NCBI RefSeq assembly: GCF_035222485.1
Contig: NC_085924.1
Coordinates: 496,001 to 560,000 of the forward strand
DNA from: Podospora pseudoanserina
Lineage: Eukaryota > Ascomycota > Sordariomycetes > Sordariales > Podosporaceae
Direction: 5' to 3'
DNA: 64,000 nt
Shown: piece after piece, positions 55,581 to 64,000 of the stretch
Numbering within the stretch: the stretch's first letter is position 1
Layout: each line of letters opens with the position of its first letter
Translations under genes and position numbers: made by a program
Notes under the pieces: generated by a model
The model's database searches: none
What the model was told of the DNA's origin: nothing
Seen by the model: only the letters and a program-made list of their open reading frames with translations

Positions 55581-56341
55581 ATCAGTGGTCAACAAACCAA
55601 TCTCGTTGGTTGATAACATGCAGGGCATGTTTGGGATGAGGACGTCGGTACACGCTTGGGTCATCTTGATGGTATTGGTGTAGATAGCGTGCAGCAACCC
55701 AGGGGTCTCAGAAAATTAGGTTATGGAAAAGAATACAGACCATTTCCTTGCCTCGGCTTGTGCCTGCCTGGCCTTTGACACGTATCTGTAGTGTAGAAGA
55801 TGTTGTCGCTGCATCTAGAAACGGCGTCCTCCCTAGTCGGGTATAGCGCTCCGTCGAACCTGCTACGCAATTTGAACAATGTCACGAGATGCTGCGGCAG
55901 TTCCACCAGAGGGCGGGATTGTTCACGGCCCCTTCCATGTAGACTTGGGGTTGAATTTTAGTATCTTACACCTCAATTTGCTGGAATAGAGTAGATGTTC
56001 ATGTGTGCTTCAGGTGGTATTCGGCACGCCGGAGCTCGGCCTTGCCTAACATGCGATTTGACTAAGGGAGAAGAGCTAAACGACAGATCAGTCCGGCCGC
56101 CAGTAAATCACCCCGCTGTGAGGCTCAACCACACATACTTGTGTCAAAATAGTCAATTGGGCTCACTGTTAAGGAATGAATATCTTGGCAGTGGGACCTG
56201 AGCCACTGGGTTCGGCCTTTTCCAGCCACCCGGGCAACTCACCCTCGTACAATACCAGAATTGACACCTTTTTGGAACCCATATACGATTTGACAACTTG
56301 AACCTTGCTCCCTACACAGTCCAATTTCTCAGCGACACACG
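55581..56341. other. Intergenic, no gene recognised
   Basis: About 760 bp with only short frames; the last 60 bp is the leader of the Zn2Cys6 gene. Confidence 0.4.
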
Positions 56342-56794
56342 ATGTCGGCACCAGCTCAAAGGGGTATTCGTATTGCCTGCACGCCTTGCCATTGCAAGAA
56401 AATAACTTGCAACAACGAACTGCCATGCGAAAGATGCACCCGTATGAGTCTCACATGCGATGCGCGGTATTCTGATAGATACAAAGCCCACCCAACAGCA
56501 GCGCAGTCAAGGCCTCCGGAAGCCGGAACCGCGGTGTCTCCATCCACCACTCAATCACACAGTGCTACACCTGCCAACGATGAACGAGCCACATCGATAT
56601 CCAGTGTTGGTCGGGGAGGGAATTCGCCAGAGGCGCCTGCCGAAGAGCTGGCTCCGAGGCCCAACAAACGAAAGCAAGTTAAGCTTCGGGATCTGCTCAA
56701 TGGTGAGTCGCAGAATACATACCGGTATTCCGCAGAAATCTCGAACTGTCGGCACCCGAAATGCTCGAATTTATACATGATGGAGGATGGCTGA
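56342..56794 (+). CDS. Zn2Cys6 (GAL4-type) transcription factor, apparently truncated
   Basis: ATG 56342. The zinc cluster is complete: Cys13, 16, 23, 29, 32, 39 with spacing CX2CX6CX5CX2CX6C (IACTPCHCKKITCNNELPC...). A Ser/Pro/Ala linker and a basic patch (RPNKRKQVKLRDLL) follow, and the frame stops at 150 aa after CSNLYMMEDG. A different frame continues from about 56761 (MLEFIHDGGWLTSNSALHVG) to about 57078, suggesting a real protein that was longer. GTGAGT after LRDLLN at 56702 is a possible donor, but the nearby acceptors do not restore that frame. It is either truncated or has unresolved introns. No fungal-specific TF domain is visible. Confidence 0.6.
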   Translation: MSAPAQRGIRIACTPCHCKKITCNNELPCERCTRMSLTCDARYSDRYKAHPTAAQSRPPEAGTAVSPSTTQSHSATPANDERATSISSVGRGGNSPEAPAEELAPRPNKRKQVKLRDLLNGESQNTYRYSAEISNCRHPKCSNLYMMEDG

Positions 56795-57190
56795 CGTCAA
56801 ACTCGGCTCTCCACGTTGGGGTCCAGCTTCAGATCCGTTCCAAGCGATATCCCGATGCGGCCAGGATCTGGATGAACCGCTCAAAGGTCTTAGCTTTGAT
56901 GACCGAGCATCTGGAGGGCTCAGGCACGCAGGCCTGCGGCTTCATTTTGCCAACAACCCTGGGGGAGATCGCGATAAGGTTGCAGCACCTTTCCAGCCTC
57001 GTGTTATTCCGTGGGTGGGGGGGATTTTCAAGCCCACAGCTAGGCTCACAACTTTTTGCATGGACAGTTATTACATAACGGAGCCCCTATCCGGTCTTAT
57101 GAATCCAGCGGACACTGGGGAACTCTCCCATCACAAAAACCTTCGGAGTAAGAAATAGATATTTCCCAGGCTGTGTTTTGCTCCGACCCG

Positions 57191-57821
<631 letters not shown>

Positions 57822-58500
57822 GTTTTCGACTGCTCAGCCAACGACATCTACTTGGGAAATATGGTAGACGGTGTTAACGTTGACACCAGACTTATCAATG
57901 ACCGGCTATGGGATATGGGAGTCTGATTGTGTGCATAGGTGGTTATGTTGTTGAGGGCTATAACGAACTCTCTCTTAGCAATAGCCAGGAATAGAATGAG
58001 AATTTATCTATACTAGCTAGAACCCGCTGCAGGCTACTATGGACCCTATTATCTCCCGTTTGAGAACGCTGTCTGCGGTAGCTTGGGCTGCCGATCTTCA
58101 ACAGCGGTAACAACTGTGGAAAGTTAAATACTTTGGGGGGGGTGTTCAGTTGGAGAAGGGGTCATGGATGTAACTGGAACGTCTACAATATAGTCTCTAT
58201 AGGCCGGATGTGCTACAGCCGTTCTCAACGCCTGACGGGTGGCAATGTTTAACTTCGCTGAAATATTGCCAAACATCACAGCAATGGTCTTGTGTATCAA
58301 ATTTGACAACTGGCTTCCGGATTGTTAACATCGAGGTGGGCTTGCAGGTTTCTCTGTCTCGGACTTAATTAGCTTTCCCTACATATACCAAGTCACTTCT
58401 TCCCTTCGATTTCTTACCCTGCCGCTCTTCATACCAGTCCAGCACACCTACATCAACTACTACTCACTTATAACTAACCCCTGCCTCTCATTATCTTACA
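57822..58500. other. Intergenic, no gene recognised
   Basis: AT-richer; the last 100 bp is a pyrimidine-rich leader preceding the ATG at 58501. Confidence 0.4.
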
Positions 58501-59030
58501 ATGCCAGCTCGCAGTCTCAGCGAACGCGCTGCCAAAGGGCTTGCTAGACAAGTCCAACGATTTGCCTTGAAAACAAAGATACTTTCAGCCAAGAGTACGT
58601 GGATCTCGCTATTCAGGGTGAGAGAATCGAGAACCGTGACACACCGCGAGACGATGGAGCAGAGATGCCGGAGAAAAACCTTGAGTGGGTTAAGGAAAGG
58701 GAAGACTTAAAGATATTGAACGGTTAAAGTGCTTTGCTATTGAGAAAGGCATAATAAGAGACTTTATAGCCGCGCATTATCCAAATTTTTACCACGCATT
58801 ACCCCATACCAGGGAAAGGGTTATAATTGCCACAAATTCTGAACTTTGTCATCACCACACTTGCTCCCACCGGCCACAATGCTACCTACTTTCAATTGTT
58901 CAGTTTTATTGCAGTAATAGCGTTTTCTCCCTCTGGCAACTTCTCTCAATTGCGACCGCTCCCAGGAATTCAGCCGAAATCGCGCGTTCAAGGCCGTAAG
59001 TGCGATTCTCACAGCTTTATTTCATTCTTC
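58501..59030 (+). pseudogene. Decayed gene of unknown family
   Basis: ATG 58501 (MPARSLSERAAKGLARQVQR) reads FALKTKILSAK; the sequence then continues one frame over as EYVDLAIQGERIENRDTPRD and PEKNLEWVKEREDLKIL. A stop (TAA) and another shift near 58720 lead to ERLKCFAIEKGIIRDFIAAH and YPNFYHALPHTRERVIIATN. A good donor (GGCC|GTAAGT, about 58995) follows. Both shifts are single-base and no introns explain them. The leader is well formed, so a recently functional gene is likely. Family not recognised. Confidence 0.4.
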
Positions 59031-60154
59031 TGACCATGGAAAAGCAGTCGCGGCGATGGAAACCCTCCGAGGAGCGCCGCGCAAGAATATCGCGCCCGCG
59101 GCGACGACGTACCAGCTCAACGAACCCCCTCAAGGATTGGCCCAGCGCCCACTATCGAGCGACTCCAAGCAGATCTGAATCTCTTCGCCAAAAAGCTCGA
59201 TTGCTGAGCTCTTTGGCCAAGACAGTGGTGTGGGTGGTGGTGTGGTCGTCTGGGTAATGGTCACAGTTCAAATGGTTACCCTGGTTCAAATATGGTAGCG
59301 ATCCTGAATTATTATAGCTTTTTCTGTAGCACTTGTACACATATCCTTGTATGCGAGTTTGTATGGCAATTAAGTTTGGTGTGGTGACAGTTGTGGTTGT
59401 TGATGGTGGTGGTGATGAGAAGAAAGTCGTGGACAATGTCATGTCAAATTTGTGGCCATACGTAACCCTATGAATTTGGATCATGCGCGGCTATAAAACC
59501 TGCATAATAAAGAAAACGGAGACACGCCGCACAGACCAAAGTTTAATTTAACCACGTCATTAGGCATCGATTGTGCAAGTTCGAGAACAAGAACTCCACC
59601 CAATATTTCAAACCAAGCATACTACCGGCATAGGCGTCGCCTCGGGAAAGATGGGACCCTGTTTTTCCACCGGGCGCTAAGCGCATCTTCGGACACTTCG
59701 TAACGTTTACTTCACTTGCCTGTCTACCATTTTGCATCTCAAAACCGCAAATGCTCTCTATTTCTCTACATCAGCGATGTAGTATACATAATCTAACCAT
59801 TACAAGAGCCATCGCCCTTTATTTTTGTTGTGTCAGATTGGGAGAGCCCGCCACGACCCTCGTGGAGTTTCTTTGAATTGAATCTTTCTTCGTCAACCTC
59901 GTGGATCCCGGCAATTATCAACGTTTCCAGTTCTTCACCCGCTTCGGACTTAATTGGGGACTCGCTCGCTCGATTAGCTTTGCTGACAGTTGTCTCGCCA
60001 GCGGTCCCACACTTGGCGAGGGCTCCGTCGCGCTGGATAGAGCTATCGTGGGGGCTCGGTTGCCGTGGAAGAGGGGTTGGATATTCCTACTGTTATGGGG
60101 GAACAGATTCGACAATCGGCAGTTGATGCACAAAGGCCGGCGTGGCGGGAGTGA
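59031..60154. other. Intergenic, no gene recognised
   Basis: Short chance frames on both strands, including a GTT/TGGTGG-rich patch near 59385-59415. Nothing supported. Confidence 0.4.
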
Positions 60155-60691
60155 TCAATGACGCAGGAGCCAGAGATTCGCTTTGGGCACGCTCCCCATC
60201 TCGTTCAGCCGTTGGCGCAGTTGGCTGGACAGGTGCTGACTCCGCCCGGTACAACTTTTGCCCATTCGGCAGCCGGTGTTGACAACGATGGAGGACAACG
60301 GCTGCGGTAATACAATCGGAGTTCCCAGTGTGTTGTCCGGCTGAGCGGGGGCCTCCAGATAATACGAACCACTATCCGATCCTACAATGTGCTGTAAAGT
60401 GACTGGGCTGGGCTTGCGTATGACAGTAGCCGGAGACTGCTCGAAAGTAGTTGGTTGAGGTGTGGTCAGTAGATTCTTGCCCCGGGCATGGATCTTCTCG
60501 ACCCGCCTTCTCTTGGTATTTCCACGAGGCACTGAACCCTGCCGTGAGGGAGGCTCGACACTGGAAGCCGCTCTTCGAGAGTTGATGGCTGTGAAACCAA
60601 TGATCCGTGTGCGGATCTGTAGGATGCTGAGGACATGAGCGGCAATAGCCTGCGCGCTACGGTGCAATGTCTGCTTCTCATTTTCCATCAT
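60155..60691 (-). CDS. Hypothetical basic protein
   Basis: 178 aa from ATG 60691 (MMENEKQTLHRSAQAIAAHVL). A helical start, then a Ser/Arg region with a possible nuclear localisation cluster (GNTKRRRVEKIHARGK), then a Pro/Leu/Ser-rich segment (NTLGTPIVLPQPLSSIVV). No known domain. It lies immediately downstream of the C2H2 pseudogene on the same strand and may be an extra exon of it. Confidence 0.35.
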   Translation of the reverse strand: MMENEKQTLHRSAQAIAAHVLSILQIRTRIIGFTAINSRRAASSVEPPSRQGSVPRGNTKRRRVEKIHARGKNLLTTPQPTTFEQSPATVIRKPSPVTLQHIVGSDSGSYYLEAPAQPDNTLGTPIVLPQPLSSIVVNTGCRMGKSCTGRSQHLSSQLRQRLNEMGSVPKANLWLLRH

Positions 60692-60715
60692 TTTATTGGT
60701 TGAGTATGATATGAT

Positions 60716-62641
60716 CTTGCAATCGACTCTTGCTAGATGGAAGCAGAAGGGGCGGGATAAGCTGAGAAATCAAAATCTGCGGATCTGTTGGGCAGGCTGT
60801 CGGGGACCTGAGGTGAGCCAGGGGAAGCATTGGGCTGGTAAGGTGGCTCAGGCGCAGAGTTGGCGCCGTATTCACAGTGCTTCAACACAGGAAGACAGAG
60901 CATCTGGGAGGCCTGTCGGGACCGGCGACGTCGGTGTACAAAACGGTTTCGAACCCAGCTTTACGGCCCAGTCGACGAAGAGTCCCACATCCGGTATATG
61001 GCGTGTCTCTAGTATCTCCCTGAACACGCTTGATGTATGTCGCTGCCATCTCAGCTTTACACCCTTGTTGGATCGGTTCTTCCAGGCATCATCTACACCC
61101 GGTTGCCGCATGAGATTGCGGAAATAGGTTGAGTAGGACCAGTTATGGTTGGCTTGAACATGGTTGGCGACACGATTGAAGTACTCGTCAGCTGTCTTTG
61201 CTGGGCCGGTGGTATCAGGTGCTTTGAAAACGACTTTGCAGTTGAGGAAGCCACAAGCAAAAACAACAGGATGGCACAGCGCGGTCATCGTACAGCCCGA
61301 GAAGTGAAGGTTGCTGTGACTGGGTTCCTGTAGGTGCTGTTTGATCCCCGAAGCGCAGTCGTAGGTCTTGCCGCAGCCACGCTTATGGCACATCCACTGT
61401 TTATCGGTGTTGTGATAATCTCGTATGTGCCGTTTGAGGTCAGCTTTCCGTCTACAGGGCATATGTGTTCCAACTTCGGAGCAGAATGGGCACGGGAGGA
61501 CTTTGTTTGCCACGGTTGCCGGGGACGAGGCTCGCGGGCGCGCTGTGGTGGCAGCAAGGGAGCGCCGTGCGGGCATTGCCCTACAGCTCAGCACCAGTCG
61601 TTGCTGTGGAGCGGCAGGTGGTTTAAGCCTCGAAGCGTAGGGGGTGGTGTCATTCTCGGCAATGGTCGTTGCGGTAGTCAAGCGCAAGGATGGACCTGTT
61701 TTAACGTTGGAGGATCTATTTTGCTGCAATGACTGCGGAGACGCAGGTTGCGCGGTGGGCAGGGCCGCAGTAGAGGAATCCGCCGGTTTCTTTGGCAGCG
61801 AAGTCTGGTGCGGGCCGATGGGCTAGCCCCTGGCAGTCATGTCTTCTCGGAGATCTTGGTAACTCCAATGTCGCGGAGGTCAGTATTATTCGGGCACCTG
61901 TTGGGATCCGAAAACTTACCACTTCATCTACAGGGCTAGGGCAGTGGGATTGGGGCCCAAGGATCGGAGGCAGAACTTGACGCTCATGTGGTGAAGGGTT
62001 GGCAGTTCCATCACCCTTCGAGTAAGAATGGAGTGGTGGAATTCTGGCAGGGGGGGATATTGCAGGGGGATAGTGTGGCGCAATTGTGAGAGGCCCGTGT
62101 CTGACAGGCTCTGAAGAACCATCAAGCCTCTTGCATACCCAGAGACAGCTGGTGTTATTAGCGGTCCTTGCCCGTTGCTGGGCGGGGCGGTCAACGATGG
62201 CAAGATAGTCGGCAGGGGCCTTTCAGGAGTGGGTCTCTGGATATTTTAGTTAGTGAGCCATCATAAACTACGTAACGTCTTCGGCGAATACTTACGGCAG
62301 GGGACGCGGAGGTCAACGGAAAAGATACATTAATATCGAGTACGTTCTTCCACTTACTGGTCTCGACATCCTCGTAGCGCTTTTTTAGGGCAGCAATCTC
62401 CTCCTGATATTAACGATCCAGCTCCTTACTGGTAAATGCCGTCACCTCCCTCAAAGCCTCTTGATACCAGTGAGAAGCTCGGAATATCCTTCTAAGGCAA
62501 GATATCTTACTCGCTCCGGTACCAGGCATCCAAGCCCATCTTCTCCTTGTCAAGTTTCAGACGTACTTGCTACTCGTCTAGCTTACGCTGCTGGTTCAGC
62601 TCTGAAATATCGGTATATATCTGCGTCAGGGGAACATCCAT
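60716..62641 (-). pseudogene. C2H2 zinc-finger protein gene with RIP-like nonsense codons
   Basis: Reading from ATG 62641 (MDVPLTQIYTDISELNQQRK) on the minus strand there are in-frame TAG at 62570-62572, TAA at 62507-62509 and TAG at 62492-62494. After a frame change come ALREVTAFTSKELDR, a TAA at 62410-62412, then YQEEIAALKKRYEDVETSKW. A good intron (donor GCC|GTAAGT, about 62297; acceptor ATATCCAG) leads to RPTPERPLPTILPSLTAPPS and PLPEFHHSILTRRVMELPTL. After another break the C2H2 part (61730-60872) is intact: LPCPFCSEVGTHMPCRRKAD-LKRHIRDYH, then MCHKRGCGKTYDCASGIKQH. A final one-base shift separates DALSSCVEAL from EYGANSAPEPPYQPNASPGS. The stops fit CAG/CAA to TAG/TAA changes. Probable coiled-coil plus zinc-finger nuclear protein, now decayed. 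Confidence 0.55.
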
Positions 62642-64000
62642 CCTAGAAAGTAAAGCCCGCTGAACCCTCGAGCTGCTTGGAAATCGCTAATTGGCGGCCC
62701 TCGAGGATGGTGAGAACTCGGTAGGCCAGGGATATTGGGGTGCTAATAACTTTTGCCGGTCAACTGACACGGCGATTCCGTAGGTCGCACGAGTCACGAC
62801 AATACTTAGCCCTCAAGCCTCGAGTATGCAGGTCTGTAGTCCAACGTTCTTAGTAAAGGCAAACAAAATCAGTACACGTAAGATGATATACTTACAGTTA
62901 ATATACTTATAGGCATCAGAGTTTGTGATCCATGTCATCAGGTCATGCCTTCATCGGGGATACAAGGGAGCACAGTCTTCTTAGTCAGTCAAAAAAGGGT
63001 ACCCGACTAGATATCAATTCGGCGAGAATAATGACCGAGATACTGGGTGATGTTGACCATCCGCCTAAATTAGGACTGGTACGGTAGACTCTAAAGCGGC
63101 ACGGCATCAGACCAGTACGGCAGACATTACATCGTCACGGTAGACCATAAGTGGAGCGGCACTGACGGCGCACGGCTACCCCGGACGGAGCCACAATCAT
63201 TCCAACTTTCAGAGGGGCATACATAGATTTCTGTACGTACATTCCGGTTCTCTACGTAGAAGGCCACCGGTAATTTACCCCGAAGAAGATTGTGTATGGT
63301 TGTTCTGAGCTTTTGTGCAAACCTGCAATATAAAAGGTAGGACCTTTCGCGCGGTGAGCGACGCATAAGGCTCACGAATTCGCGCTTCAACGATACCTTA
63401 TTAAACCGCATAAGGAAGCTTCACCTATTACCGCTATATTCGTTCGAGACAGTTTTTGGAGCCCGAGTGAAAATTGCTATTATTACGGTGCCAGAAGGAT
63501 GACTTAAAGAAGAACTGCCACTCCTCGCTCAACTGTGTGGTGTAGCATGATAAGGAGCTTTACTGTGAGGGGTGTCGAGTATTCCTAACCTATTTTATTT
63601 AGTTTAATCCATCTTGCTACGCTTCTGGACCCCTTCGGGTCTTGGTCCCATGACCAGACAATTTTATTTACATATCTACTGCTCCCTTGAAAAATAAGAA
63701 GTTCTAACACGCGCATAGAACAGTAGATGCCAGTTCTATAAGTCACCCGTCTCCCCTAGGCTTACATTTGACGGATACTAATAAGTGTCTCCTGGCTTCA
63801 ACGATACTCGCGATATACTTATCGGCAATATCCATCTCGTTAAGGTACGGACACCGTAGGATTACTAGATTGGCTTCCAATCGTATATTGAGGCTATGGC
63901 GGCTATAGCGCTGGGAAAGGTATCGGCTTCGGAGGCGGTGAAGAGGTTGGACCAGGCAATAACAGAACATAAAGCGGAGGGGCAGAAGGAGACGGCCCTG
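62642..64000. other. Right end, gene-poor and AT-richer
   Basis: No complete gene. A minus-strand frame from 63970 (MFCYCLVQPLHRLRSRYLSQ) contains LNEMDIADKYIASIVEARRH, which looks helical, but it is short and unanchored. TA-rich dinucleotide composition (TACCGC, TATATT) is compatible with RIP. A cryptic repeat cannot be excluded. Confidence 0.4.

Overview
This is fungal nuclear DNA, most likely from a filamentous ascomycete of the Sordariomycetes (Sordariales-like). The supporting evidence is: short GT-AG introns of 49-90 nt with CTAAC/CTGAC-type branch sites; fungal protein families (HR-PKS, proteinase K-like S8 protease, flavohaemoglobin, bilirubin-oxidase-like multicopper oxidase, Zn2Cys6 factor, GINS Psf3); eukaryotic tRNA genes; and CpA-to-TpA type stop codons near the right end that resemble repeat-induced point mutation (RIP). 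No CRISPR, insertion sequence, phage or telomere repeat is visible.

Layout. The left end (1-2.5 kb) is housekeeping: a truncated Mn superoxide dismutase, the GINS subunit PSF3 and tRNA-Arg(UCU). From 2.6 to 8 kb there is a broken hypothetical gene, a membrane-protein-like gene and a four-exon secreted protein. At 9.2-11.5 kb lies a bilirubin-oxidase-like multicopper oxidase whose 3' end runs through an out-of-frame relic of another gene. A gene-poor stretch (11.5-15.4 kb) holds a degenerate 75-bp repeat and tRNA-Arg(ACG). A flavohaemoglobin follows at 15.5-16.7 kb.

A small biosynthetic locus spans 20.3-32.1 kb: a highly reducing polyketide synthase (KS-AT-DH-degenerate MT-structural region-KR-ACP, no ER and no release domain), an NTF2-like/flavin-containing monooxygenase fusion and a convergent salicylate-hydroxylase-type FAD monooxygenase. 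The parsimonious reading is that the PKS makes a reduced chain that the two oxygenases tailor. An ER partner and a release enzyme must lie outside the window or be unnecessary.

From 32.7 to 46.5 kb there are a disordered protein, a GH18 glycosidase, a small secreted Gly-Lys repeat protein, two decayed F-box-like tandem copies, a microbial-type PARG, a proline-rich protein with heptapeptide repeats, a subtilisin and an old-yellow-enzyme family reductase.

The right third (47-64 kb) is accessory: pseudogenes, 21-bp degenerate minisatellites, orphan genes, a divergent paralogue pair sharing an intron position (one copy with a GC-AG intron), a truncated Zn2Cys6 regulator, a (GTT)54 microsatellite encoding poly-Asn, and a C2H2 gene with RIP-like nonsense codons. 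Exon boundaries were read by eye from splice motifs and frame continuity. No database search was run.
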